Assembly (NCBI GenBank): GCA_004145215.1
Contig: SEAL01000006.1
Coordinates: 1 to 32,764 of the forward strand
Direction: 5' to 3'
From: Chloroflexota bacterium
GTDB lineage: Bacteria; Patescibacteriota; Saccharimonadia; Saccharimonadales; Saccharimonadaceae
Length of the DNA: 32,764 nt
The notes beneath the pieces were generated by a model. That model searched no databases, was not told the origin of the DNA, and saw nothing but the letters and a program-made list of their open reading frames with translations. The translations under genes and the position numbers were made by a program. Of the stretch, positions 9,004 through 19,225 are shown piece after piece. Numbering within the stretch: the first letter of the stretch is position 1; each line of letters begins with the position of its first letter.

Positions 9004-11179
9004 ATGCCCAATGATGATTTCGCAGAATTCGTTTCGCACCTTACCGATAATGCACGTACTAGCTTGCAGCACGCTGATGCGATTGCGCGTGGCTACGGAA
9101 GTGCTTATATCGGGACGGAACATATATTACTTGGCGTACTAGCCCAAGGGTCCTCGGTTGGCGCAAAAGTGCTTGCCGATGCAGGCGTCACACTCGACCG
9201 CGCAGAACTGGCACTGAATTTAACGCCGCGCACACTGGTCGTGAGCACCGGAGCAAAAGGTCTGAGCGAAACTGCAAAACTGACATTAAAAATGAGCTGG
9301 GAAGTCGCACAGGAGTTCCATCAAGATAATTTGGGTACGGAACATATTCTGTATAGTATCTTGAGCCAAAAGAACGCTCGTGCAACAGTATTACTGCGGG
9401 ATATGAATGTTGACATTTCTAATCTGACATCAGATTTAGAAGAATTCTTTGATCGTCAGCACGCCGCATACCAAGATTCAATTAGTGATGCTGGTGGACG
9501 TACGACAAAAAAACAGGGTCGTAGCGGCGCCCTAGAAACATTTGGAACCGATTTGACGGCGAAAGCAAAACGTGGCGAACTAGACCCAGTTATCGGGCGA
9601 GAGCCTCAGGTTGAACGCATGGTGACGATACTGAGTCGCCGTACAAAGAACAATCCGGTTCTGATCGGTGAACCTGGTGTCGGTAAAACGGCGATTGTTG
9701 AAGGATTGGCGCAGCGCATCGCGCGCGAAGATGTGCCGGATCATTTCGAGGTGAACTGCATATGATTGGTGCGACAACGCTAGATGAATATCGCAAGCAT
9801 ATCGAAAAAGACACTGCATTAGAACGACGTTTTCAGACGATAGTAGTTCCAGAACCGAATCTAAAAGACACCGTCGCTATTCTAAAAGGCCTCCGCTCTT
9901 ATTACGAAAAGCATCATGGTGTCACTATGAGCGACGAAATACTGGAAGACGCAGTGTATATGGCGGATCGCTATGTTAGTGATCGATTTATGCCAGACAA
10001 GGCAATTGACGTAATCGACGAAGCTGCGGCGCTGGTTCGCGTGAAAAGCGGACGCAAACCCAGCAAGGTACGTGATTTTACGAAGCAATTGAACAATTTG
10101 AACGAAAAAATGGATGAAGCAGTTGCCAGTGAAGATTACGAACGGGCTGCTTTGTACAAGACTCGCATCAGCCAGGTAACGAAAAAACTCGAAGAGATAC
10201 GCGAAGCTTATGAAAAGAAAACTCCGATTATACTGCAGGATGATGATGTCGCGCATGCAATTGCGACAATGACCGGTGTTCCCGTAAAGCGTATTCAAAA
10301 ATCTGAAGCGAAATTGCTACGACACCTAGACGCCCTATTGGATCGTTTGTTTTCATGGGGCCAACTGGAGTTGGTAAAACAGAGTTGGCGCGAGTGCTAG
10401 CACGTGAAGTCTTCGGGAGCGACGAAGCACTGATTAAAATCGACATGAGCGAGTTCGGCGAACGACACAACACCAGCCGCTTAGTAGGAGCGCCAGCAGG
10501 GTACGTCGGATATGATGACGGCGGTCAATTGACTGATAAAATTCGACGCCAGCCATACAGCGTCGTTCTGTTTGATGAAATTGAAAAAGCGCATCCAGAG
10601 GTATTCCAGTTACTATTACAGTTACTCGAAGACGGCACGTTAACTGACGCAAAGGGACGCAAGATTGATTTTTCAAATACAATTGTGATCCTGACAAGCA
10701 ACCTTGGTGCGGATCGAATGATGAAAGAGTCATCGCTTGGATTCCATTCTTCAGCCACTCGATCTGACCAAAAACAACTGGACGACGCACATAAAGAAAA
10801 TGCCCAGGCTGCCCAGGATGCGTTATCCAAAATGATGCGTCCAGAATTGATCAATCGTTTTGATTCGATTGTAACGTTCCGCGCGCTGACTCGCAAAGAG
10901 GTTGCCAAGATATTTGATAATCTAATTGAGGAATTGCAGACGCGCTTGATTCGAAAAGGTATCCATTTGGTCATTACGCCAGCGGCAAAACGCTTCTTGA
11001 TCAGCAAAGGTTACGACGAAAAGTTTGGTGCTCGACCGCTTCGACGTGCAATTCAAGACGAGCTGGAACATAAGCTGGCTGATGGTATACTGAATGAAGA
11101 GTATGAAAAGGGAAGCGTTCTCACGATTGGAACGGCAAAGGGTGGACTGACAATTAATGTTGCGAACGAAAACGACTAG
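9004..11179 (+). CDS. clpC: ClpC-type AAA+ ATPase, split into three frames (9004-9765, 9762-10400, 10355-11179) by two internal missing segments
   Basis: Clp N domain repeats; D1 Walker [45 protein letters not shown]-domain; D2 [43 protein letters not shown]. Confidence 0.88.
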
Positions 11180-12158
11180 AGGCTCCGTTGGATCAATAAT
11201 CAGTGCCGTTTTTACGGTCGGATTACTAATTGCATCGGTATGGCTATGGGTTAATCGTCAGTATGTTGTTGATCAGATTGCCGTATGGCAGTACCAGCCT
11301 ACCGCCGAAATTCAGCAATTTGCTGATAGGACAACGATGACCGATGGCGGTAGGTTCTATCTATATGCCAGCAGCCCATCGCTCGAAAAATCACAAGATT
11401 TCAATCAAAAATGTGATCGTAAAGAAGCATCAGCGGCGGTGCTGGGATGTTATGCATCCGGCAAGATATACATTTATGATGTATCAGACGAGCAGTTGGA
11501 TGGAATACGTGAAGTAACGACAGCGCATGAAACACTCCACGCGATCTACCAGCGAATGAGCACCGATGAAAAAGCGCGGATAAATGCACTGCTCGAGGCG
11601 GAATATGCAAAGCTGCAGGGTAATGCCGAACTGGTCGAGCGCATGGCGTTTTATCAAAGAACTCAGCCTGGCGAACAGAACAACGAGCTACATTCAATCT
11701 TGGGGACAGAGTTTCCGAATCTAGGTTCTGAATTAGAGCAGCATTACAGCAAGTATTTTGCTAATCGCGAGGCAATTGTCGATCTCCATACAAAGTACGC
11801 AGAAGTTTTTAATTCGTTAAAAGCACAATCAGAGATGCTTGCCGACCAGCTAAAGACGCTGGCGAGCGAGATACAAGCTGATTCGGCGACGTATAACCGT
11901 ACGGTTTCTCAGTTGAATGATGACATCGAGTCGTTTAACTCACGCGCGTCGTCTGGCTCGATGACTAGGGCGCAATTCGACTCACAACGGCAGGCGTTGA
12001 GTAGTCGATTGTCTAGGCTGGATACGCAACGAAATACAATTGACTCGTCAATCCAATCGTACGAAAAATTGCGGCAGCAATATAACGAACTCGCTGATAC
12101 TTCGCAAAAACTATATGACAGTATCGACAGCTCGCTTGCACCCGCTCCATCAATTTAA
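11157..12158 (+). CDS. Membrane-anchored protein with HExxH-like motif and C-terminal coiled coil
   Basis: N-terminal TM (SIISAVFTVGLLIASVWLWV); TAHETLHAIYQ; long heptad-like region with repeated Q/S/L. Confidence 0.6.
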   Translation: MLRTKTTRGSVGSIISAVFTVGLLIASVWLWVNRQYVVDQIAVWQYQPTAEIQQFADRTTMTDGGRFYLYASSPSLEKSQDFNQKCDRKEASAAVLGCYASGKIYIYDVSDEQLDGIREVTTAHETLHAIYQRMSTDEKARINALLEAEYAKLQGNAELVERMAFYQRTQPGEQNNELHSILGTEFPNLGSELEQHYSKYFANREAIVDLHTKYAEVFNSLKAQSEMLADQLKTLASEIQADSATYNRTVSQLNDDIESFNSRASSGSMTRAQFDSQRQALSSRLSRLDTQRNTIDSSIQSYEKLRQQYNELADTSQKLYDSIDSSLAPAPSI

Positions 12159-12178
12159 AGTAAGGTATACTATACATA

Positions 12179-13534
12179 ATGGCCAAAGCAAGAACTCAGT
12201 TCATCTGCCAAAATTGTGGCGCTAACTATCCAAAATGGACAGGTAAATGTGATAACTGTGGCGAATGGAATAGTCTGGTTGAACAGGCTCCCGTATCGGC
12301 AGGAAAATCTGTCGTCGCTAGGGGTGCATCGTCAGGTAAAATTTTGAACTCACAGACAATGAACACAATATCTGCCGAAGACTCTATACAGAGGCTATCG
12401 ACGGGTATCGCTGATTTGGACGTCGTACTCGGTGGCGGAATATTGCCGGGCGGCGTCGTGCTACTCGCTGGTCAACCAGGTATTGGCAAGAGCACGTTGT
12501 TGCTGCAGGTAACAGCCCATATCGCAGCATCGACACCTGTGTTATATGCTAGTGGCGAGGAATCTGCAAGTCAGGTGAAACTACGCGCCGAGCGATTAGG
12601 CGCGAATAGCAGCGAGCAGCTTAGTTTTGTTGCCAGCACGAGCGCAGATGATATCGCTGCAACGATTCGGAGCGGAGCGTATAAGCTAGTTATCATTGAC
12701 TCTATACAGACATTGTCATTAGATGAGATAACTTCTGCGCCAGGGTCCGTCAGTCAGATTACCAACAGCAGTAACGTTGTTATCCGTGCTGCAAAAGAAT
12801 CAGGAGCTGCGGTCATACTAGTCGGTCATGTGACAAAAGAAGGTAGTATCGCCGGGCCAAAAGTATTAGAGCATCTGGTTGATGTCGTTCTACAGTTCGA
12901 GGGTGATCGCTACGGTGGCTTCAAGGTAGTGCGTGCGATCAAGAACCGCTATGGGTCGACCAGCGAAGCGGCAATATTTGAAATGGACGAACAAGGACTG
13001 CGCGTCGTGCAAAACCCGTCCGCCGCGCTGCTCGCTGAGCGTCAAAATGCCGACGGTTCGGTCGTTTTAGCGACGCTCGAGGGTACCAGGCCAATCCTGG
13101 TAGAAATTCAGGCACTTGTCAATACGACCAGTTTCGGGTATCCTAAACGTACAGCCTCGGGGTTCGACCTCAACCGACTTAATTTACTTATTGCTGTACT
13201 AGAACGGCGAACAAAACTGAATTTATCGGACAAGGACATCTATGTCAATGTCGTCGGCGGCTTGAAACTGTCGGACCCTGCGGCTGATCTGGCTGTATGT
13301 ATGGCGGTTGCCAGCGCGGCGGCTGGACGGCGACTAGACGACGGTATCGTTGTCTTTGGCGAAGTAGGATTAGGCGGGGAAGTCCGGTCCGTCCTGAGCG
13401 CCGATCGTCGTATCGCTGAAGCGCAAAAGCTCGGGTTTACCAGGGCTATCGCTCCAAAATACGGAGCAAAAAACTCATTTATTAAAGGTATAGGTGACGT
13501 CCGCGAAGGATTGATCGATTACCTACAAAAGTAG
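12179..13534 (+). CDS. radA: DNA repair protein RadA
   Basis: Zn finger FICQNCGANYPKWTGKCDNCGEWNSL, Walker A GQPGIGKSTLLLQV, KNRYGSTSE motif, Lon-like C-terminal domain. Confidence 0.96.
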   Translation: MAKARTQFICQNCGANYPKWTGKCDNCGEWNSLVEQAPVSAGKSVVARGASSGKILNSQTMNTISAEDSIQRLSTGIADLDVVLGGGILPGGVVLLAGQPGIGKSTLLLQVTAHIAASTPVLYASGEESASQVKLRAERLGANSSEQLSFVASTSADDIAATIRSGAYKLVIIDSIQTLSLDEITSAPGSVSQITNSSNVVIRAAKESGAAVILVGHVTKEGSIAGPKVLEHLVDVVLQFEGDRYGGFKVVRAIKNRYGSTSEAAIFEMDEQGLRVVQNPSAALLAERQNADGSVVLATLEGTRPILVEIQALVNTTSFGYPKRTASGFDLNRLNLLIAVLERRTKLNLSDKDIYVNVVGGLKLSDPAADLAVCMAVASAAAGRRLDDGIVVFGEVGLGGEVRSVLSADRRIAEAQKLGFTRAIAPKYGAKNSFIKGIGDVREGLIDYLQK

Positions 13535-13545
13535 AAAGAATTACT

Positions 13546-14418
13546 ATGAATATAGATTCATTAGTCATCACAGCGGTACTGTTAGTACTGCTAGCAGAGG
13601 TGACATACCTGGTGGTTAAATTACCACGGCAAATTAATAATAAAAAGCGAATGATCTTTGTTGATACGTCAGTCGTCATTGATGGACGTATTTTATCGAT
13701 TGCAAAGTCTGGATTTATCGGTGATACACTAGTGATCCCACGCAGTGTGATCGGCGAGTTGCAGTTTTTGGCCGATAATGCTGATCATGACAAGCGAACG
13801 CGTGCTCGTTACGGGCTCGATGTTGTCAAAGACCTCCAGGAAATGGCAGAAGTCGATGTGACAATCCTGCAGGACGGTAGCAAAGCAAAAGAAGGTGTTG
13901 ATGAGCGACTGCTCAACTTGGCCAAAAAACACAACGGTGCAATCTGCACTATCGACTACAATCTGAACAAAGTTGCGGTTGTTGAAGGTATTGCTGTTTT
14001 GAATGTAAACGAACTGGCGCAAAACCTCCGTATGGCGTATCTTCCCGGAGAAAAGATGTTGCTAGAAATTGTCCAAAAGGGTAATGATAGTCATCAGGGT
14101 GTTGGCTACTTGGTTGACGGCACGATGGTTGTCGTTGAACAGGCGAATCGATTCATTGGAAAGTCGGTAGAAATTGAATTTATCCGTAGCAGTGACGTTT
14201 CCGAGCATCGTCGTGCAACAAAGCAACCTTCGCGTCAGCGTCGACAATCACAGCCTAGAGCAAGTGCGCCGCAGCATGCAGAAAAGGCTCCAGCAGATGC
14301 AAGTCTAATATCTAATCGAAACGACACTTCTACAAATACACCAAAGCGACAAACTCGCCGTCCGAAGACTTCCGCTCAGCGAGAAGCGGCATTAATAGAC
14401 TTGGTAGATAACCAATAA
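13546..14418 (+). CDS. PIN/TRAM-domain protein (YacL-like)
   Basis: TM segment, PIN core FVDTSVVIDGRILSIAKSGFIGDTLVIPRSVIGELQFLAD...DERLLNLAKKHNGAICTIDYNLNKVA, TRAM-like VGYLVDGTMVVVEQANRFIGKSVEIEF. Confidence 0.9.
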   Translation: MNIDSLVITAVLLVLLAEVTYLVVKLPRQINNKKRMIFVDTSVVIDGRILSIAKSGFIGDTLVIPRSVIGELQFLADNADHDKRTRARYGLDVVKDLQEMAEVDVTILQDGSKAKEGVDERLLNLAKKHNGAICTIDYNLNKVAVVEGIAVLNVNELAQNLRMAYLPGEKMLLEIVQKGNDSHQGVGYLVDGTMVVVEQANRFIGKSVEIEFIRSSDVSEHRRATKQPSRQRRQSQPRASAPQHAEKAPADASLISNRNDTSTNTPKRQTRRPKTSAQREAALIDLVDNQ

Positions 14419-14431
14419 TCAACACTTGCAA

Positions 14432-14470
14432 CTAAATAAATACCCTCCATGCCGGAGGGTATTTATTTAG
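14432..14470. terminator. Bidirectional intrinsic terminator between convergent genes
   Basis: Perfect 17-bp stem CTAAATAAATACCCTCC-atgcc-GGAGGGTATTTATTTAG with A/T tracts on both sides. Confidence 0.9.
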
Positions 14471-14514
14471 TTTCGGAATCGATCTCTTATTCGTTCACGA
14501 ACGCTATCAGCTCT

Positions 14515-16731
14515 TCAGCCATTTGGCGTGAGGCTTCGTGATGCTTCCGCCGTGTAGAATACGTTGTCGGTTGCAACTGCACTGATCTGCTGCGGATCAC
14601 CTGTCGTAACAGTTATTGTAGCTTCGTAGTCACCACCTGAGGATATGGACTGTGAGTTCACTGTTGTGCCGTTGTTGCGTATCTCTAAATTTTGCAATGG
14701 GTTTTTGCCCTGAGAAACGCTAACACGGATTCGATAGCTGTTACCTCCGACGTTAGACCAACTAATGTCACCGATATTCGGTTTTGCGTCATCACACTTG
14801 TGGACATCGTCGTCCTTGGTGGCGTCATAGCCTCCTGTCGCAACAACAACTTCACGCTTTGTCGTTGGGTCGGTGGTCTTTTGGACGTCAATCTCGATAC
14901 GTGCAGCTGCTGGCGTACAGTCGGTCGCTTTCTTCTTTGATACTTTGTCGAAAGTCGCTTTGCTGTTTGCTGGCAGTTGATTCTTGTTGAACCAAGATGG
15001 GTACAGCTCATTGCCAATTTTTTGGATGCCTTCAGGTTGCGTGAACCAGTCATTGGCTTTCCATTTACCTTCGTTGGCGTAGATATCGCTGTGGACGTAT
15101 CGCATCACTTTGTCGATGATCGGCGCAGGGAGTGTCGAGTTGCCGCTGTTGAGCGCCTTTGGTGTTGGATTGCCTAACCATACGCCCATCGCGATAGCTG
15201 GACTGTAGGTCATCACCCAAAGGTCTTTTGGTTTGCCGTCAAGGTCTGACGTACCAGTCTTTGTCGCGGTTCGAATACCTGTATTTCCGTAACTGAGCCC
15301 GGTTGTGAAGTTGCCGAATAGCGGTCGACGCGCATTTGGATCATTCAAGATGTCGCTGATGATATAGGCGATCTGAGGATCAAATACTTGCTTGCTTTCG
15401 TCTTTCCATTTCTTCAGACTTTCACCTTGGCTATTCTTTACTTCCAGTATGCTGGCGTGTGGCTTGTAGACGCCACCGCGTGCAAGTGTTGCAAATGCAT
15501 TAACGTGGTCGATCTGTTTCGTACCACAGGCACCGATAGCCGACGATAGTCCTGTCTGAACTTCGACTCCTTGCGTGCAGTACTGTGTGTCACCGGCATC
15601 GCGAATTGTCTGCAACGTCTGTGGGATGCCGGACTGATACATTGCTTTTACAGCTGGAATGTTCCTGGACTGTGCCAGACTCTGACGTAGTGTGATGGCT
15701 CCCTTGAATGTGCGATCGGCATTTTGCAGCTTTGCGCCATACTCTTTGTCAAAGTTGGTATCGGTGAGGTCTCTTGATCCACTGCCGTAGTTCTTTTGTC
15801 CTGGGCCTTTGTCTTTGAGTAGTTCGGCAAACACTAATGGTTTGATGCTCGAACCTGGCTGAGAAAATGATATGGCTGCATTGTCTTGCCCAAAGCCGTC
15901 ATAGTCAAAGTCTCGGCTTCCCATTAGTGCCAGAATCTGACCTGTCTTTGTATCTTCGACGGTTCCGGCGCCGTTACTGTAGCCATTGATAACTGGCCGG
16001 CTCGACGCAAACTCTTCGGCGATTGCTTCTTCAAGTTTGTTCTGCACGCGAATATCTAATGTTGTTTTCACCGTTAGTCCGCCACGTCCAACGGTTGCTT
16101 TGCCTAATTCTCGCTCTAATTCTGTGCGAACCATTTGAACGAAGTGCGGCGCTTTAATATCGCCATACTGACTGGATGCTGGCTGTAGTTTGTCGAGTAC
16201 TGGATCTTTCTTTGCTTCGTCGGCTTCTGCTTGCGAGATAGAGCCAAGGCTGACCATGTTATCTAGAACGCGGTGCTGGCGAGCAATTAATGCTTCATTG
16301 CCTGCGACGTTATACGGGTCGTACAGCCCTGGTTGGTTCGGTATTGCTGCGAGGAGTGCTGACTGGGAAATAGTCAGATCTTTTGCATGAATCTCTTTGC
16401 CGAAATAGGTCTGGGCAGCTGATTCGACACCATTACGACGGCCACCGTACGGCGACTCATTTAGATACAGCGTTAAAATCTGGTCTTTGTCGTACATACG
16501 CTCTACTTCGATCGATAAAATCAATTCTTTGATCTTTCGTGGAATACCAGCAATACCTCGTTCATGTGCTTCATCCGCAAAGAACACCTGCTTTACTAAT
16601 TGCTGAGTCAAAGTTGATCCACCTTGAATACTGTTTCCTTGAGCATTGCTGAGATCCTTTTTCGTTTTGCGCTTGTGCGCTAGATTAGAATACACGCTCA
16701 TTTTGCGTGAAGATGAAGGTTTTTTAGACAC
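14515..16731 (-). CDS. Class A penicillin-binding protein (PBP1-type), lacking the expected TM helix and first glycosyltransferase motif
   Basis: GT51 motifs QGGSTLTQQLVKQVFF, RKIKELILSIEVERMYDKDQILTLYLNESPYG; transpeptidase SSIKP (SXXK), SRN, KTGTSD. Confidence 0.88.
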   Translation of the reverse strand: MSKKPSSSRKMSVYSNLAHKRKTKKDLSNAQGNSIQGGSTLTQQLVKQVFFADEAHERGIAGIPRKIKELILSIEVERMYDKDQILTLYLNESPYGGRRNGVESAAQTYFGKEIHAKDLTISQSALLAAIPNQPGLYDPYNVAGNEALIARQHRVLDNMVSLGSISQAEADEAKKDPVLDKLQPASSQYGDIKAPHFVQMVRTELERELGKATVGRGGLTVKTTLDIRVQNKLEEAIAEEFASSRPVINGYSNGAGTVEDTKTGQILALMGSRDFDYDGFGQDNAAISFSQPGSSIKPLVFAELLKDKGPGQKNYGSGSRDLTDTNFDKEYGAKLQNADRTFKGAITLRQSLAQSRNIPAVKAMYQSGIPQTLQTIRDAGDTQYCTQGVEVQTGLSSAIGACGTKQIDHVNAFATLARGGVYKPHASILEVKNSQGESLKKWKDESKQVFDPQIAYIISDILNDPNARRPLFGNFTTGLSYGNTGIRTATKTGTSDLDGKPKDLWVMTYSPAIAMGVWLGNPTPKALNSGNSTLPAPIIDKVMRYVHSDIYANEGKWKANDWFTQPEGIQKIGNELYPSWFNKNQLPANSKATFDKVSKKKATDCTPAAARIEIDVQKTTDPTTKREVVVATGGYDATKDDDVHKCDDAKPNIGDISWSNVGGNSYRIRVSVSQGKNPLQNLEIRNNGTTVNSQSISSGGDYEATITVTTGDPQQISAVATDNVFYTAEASRSLTPNG

Positions 16732-16853
16732 CGTATAACTTTCCCATAAGCAGTATTGTGTTTCATTATAGCATCAAAACGCGAGTGACAATACCTAATT
16801 TCTGCTATACTCGACAGATAGAAACAGATGAAAACTAAATATGGAGACATGCG

Positions 16854-18068
16854 ATGACCCTTTCCGAAGAACTGCAATGGCGAGGTTTTTATAATCAAAC
16901 AACCTTTGATTCACCGACGGCACTAGACCAGGGGCAATTTACGCTCTATCTGGGGACAGATCCGACAGGTGATAGTTTGCATGTCGGCCACTTGGCTGTT
17001 TATATGATGGTGCGACGGTTCTTGGACCATGGTCATAAAATCGTCTTGCTTGTTGGTGGTGGTACTGGCGTCATCGGGGATCCAGGCGGACGTACTGATG
17101 AACGATCTGTGTTGCCGCTAAACGTAATCGCTGACAATAAACAGGCATTGGCGACACAAGTTAGCAGTTTATTTAGTGGACGAGACTTCACTCTTGTTGA
17201 TAACTATGACTGGCTAAAGGATGTGAGTGTGCTCGATTTTCTGAGAGACGCCGGCAAACACTTCGGAATGTCGCAACTAGTACAGCGTGAATATATCGCC
17301 AGCCGTATGGGTGAAGATGGTGGCGGGATTAGTTATGCGGAATTCAGCTATACAATACTACAGGGCTATGATTATTGGCATTTACACAACCAATTAGGCG
17401 TTAATTTGCAGATTGGTGGCAGTGACCAGTGGGGTAATATCCTTTCTGGTGTTGAATTGATTCGTAAAAAAGAAGCTGATACTGTTCACGGGATGACTGC
17501 ACCGTTAGTAATCAATAAAAGCACTGGTCGTAAGTTCGGCAAAAGTGAAGGCGGAGCAGTCTGGCTAAGCCCAGAAAAAACAAGTGTTTACAAATTTTAT
17601 CAATTTTGGCTAAATACTGACGATGCTGCGGCGGTCGAATATTTAAAACTATTCACACTGCTGTCAAAAGACGAAATTGATGCGATTCAAGTGCGTCATG
17701 AAGCGGAACTTTCAGCTCGCCATGCCCAAAGAGCTCTAGCATATCAGGTGACATCGCTAGTTCATGGTGATAAAAGCGCTGACAGCGCGGTTCGTGTAAC
17801 GGATGTTCTTTTCGGTAAAACGTCATTTACAGACTTGTCCGAGGCAGACGTCGAACTACTTGCAGTAGAGATTCCGACTACTAGTCTGGACGTTTCTGTT
17901 ATCGACGCGCTTCTCGAGCTAGATGTCGTTACAAGCAAGGGTGAAGCTCGCAGGTTGCTGCAGGGCGGGGCGATATCGCTTAACGGCAAAAAATTGACTG
18001 ACGATATCACGCTATCGCAGCAGGGGCTAGTCAAAAAGGGTAAAAATACGTTTATTCTCGTTCGCTAG
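16854..18068 (+). CDS. tyrS: Tyrosyl-tRNA synthetase
   Basis: YLGTDPTGDSLHVGHL (HIGH), GGSDQWGNILSGVELIRK, KFGKSEGGAVWL (KMSKS), C-terminal S4 domain. Confidence 0.96.
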   Translation: MTLSEELQWRGFYNQTTFDSPTALDQGQFTLYLGTDPTGDSLHVGHLAVYMMVRRFLDHGHKIVLLVGGGTGVIGDPGGRTDERSVLPLNVIADNKQALATQVSSLFSGRDFTLVDNYDWLKDVSVLDFLRDAGKHFGMSQLVQREYIASRMGEDGGGISYAEFSYTILQGYDYWHLHNQLGVNLQIGGSDQWGNILSGVELIRKKEADTVHGMTAPLVINKSTGRKFGKSEGGAVWLSPEKTSVYKFYQFWLNTDDAAAVEYLKLFTLLSKDEIDAIQVRHEAELSARHAQRALAYQVTSLVHGDKSADSAVRVTDVLFGKTSFTDLSEADVELLAVEIPTTSLDVSVIDALLELDVVTSKGEARRLLQGGAISLNGKKLTDDITLSQQGLVKKGKNTFILVR

Positions 18069-18069
18069 T

Positions 18070-19215
18070 ATGAATCAACTGCATACTATGATCACGAAAC
18101 GGCGAATCTGGATCTTGACAAGTCTGGCGATATTGATCGGATTACTAGCTATAGTGGCCGCGACGGTTAGTCCATTCAAACAAGCATCGACGGGGCTTTT
18201 TTCTGAGCAATCTAATCAGCAGACTGAATATCTGCGCGCAACAGTCCTCAGTATCGATACGGAAACTTCAACGGTAAAATACGTTGATGGTCCACGTGCG
18301 GGCACTATTGAACGAGTTCCGATTCCCGCACTTGCGAATCAGGTACACCGCGAGCAGCCAGGTGATACGATCGTTGTCGCGAACGGTCAGCGATCTAATT
18401 CTGTATTTGACAAGTGGCGTTTGCCGCAATTGTTGCTGCTAGTCGCAGTGTTTTTCGTTGCAATCGTTGTGATTGGGCGCAAAAAGGGAATCATGGGGAC
18501 GGTTGGCTTGGGGATCAGCATTGGTATTATCGGACTATATGTCGTCCCGCGTATATTGGATGGCGCCTCATCGTTTTGGACGATTGTGGGTGCTGCATAC
18601 GCGATTGCCGTCGTGTCACTGTATATTGCACATGGATTTCATAGACGTACGACAATCGCATTAGTTGCGACATTGCTTGTGCTGTCAATTGTCGTTGGAC
18701 TGGCAGTATTTTCAGGTTGGTTCGTCGGACTAACTGGTAGCTATGACGAAACGACGGCGCTGCTGTCTATATCGACGCAAAATATCGATATGCGTGGCGT
18801 ACTCGTCGGCGGTATGATCATCGCAACACTCGGGGTGCTTGATGATATCGTCACTGCTCAGGTCGCCGTCGTTGATCAACTGCGAAAGGCAAATCCTCGA
18901 TTGGGCGTGCGAGAATTATATAAACGCGGTAGCGCAGTTGGCGGTGAACATATCGCAGCGCTGATTAATACCCTGGCGCTAGCATACGTCGGCGTATCTT
19001 TACCTGTAATCCTCAGTATCGTCGGTAGTCAATACAGCTACAGTATCCCGGTGTTATTTAATGGCGAATTTATAGCCCAAGAAGTGACGCGAACGATTGT
19101 TTCCAGTCTTGGATTACTGGTAGCTGTGCCTATTTCGACGCTGCTAGCTGCGGTCGCGCTTTGTCATTGGCAGCAAATAACTGATATACTAAAGACTCGA
19201 TTACGTCACAAATAA
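18070..19215 (+). CDS. YibE/F-like multi-pass membrane protein
   Basis: Multiple TM helices; GVLVGGMIIATLGVLDDIVTAQVAVVDQLRKANPRLGVRELYKRGSAVGGEHIAALINTLALAYVGVSLPV. Confidence 0.85.
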   Translation: MNQLHTMITKRRIWILTSLAILIGLLAIVAATVSPFKQASTGLFSEQSNQQTEYLRATVLSIDTETSTVKYVDGPRAGTIERVPIPALANQVHREQPGDTIVVANGQRSNSVFDKWRLPQLLLLVAVFFVAIVVIGRKKGIMGTVGLGISIGIIGLYVVPRILDGASSFWTIVGAAYAIAVVSLYIAHGFHRRTTIALVATLLVLSIVVGLAVFSGWFVGLTGSYDETTALLSISTQNIDMRGVLVGGMIIATLGVLDDIVTAQVAVVDQLRKANPRLGVRELYKRGSAVGGEHIAALINTLALAYVGVSLPVILSIVGSQYSYSIPVLFNGEFIAQEVTRTIVSSLGLLVAVPISTLLAAVALCHWQQITDILKTRLRHK

Positions 19216-19225
19216 GGAGGCTTTT

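Noticed and set aside
9750-10400. Intein or intron in clpC explaining the split frames
   Set aside because: Sequence is missing rather than inserted; there is no extra sequence at the joints.
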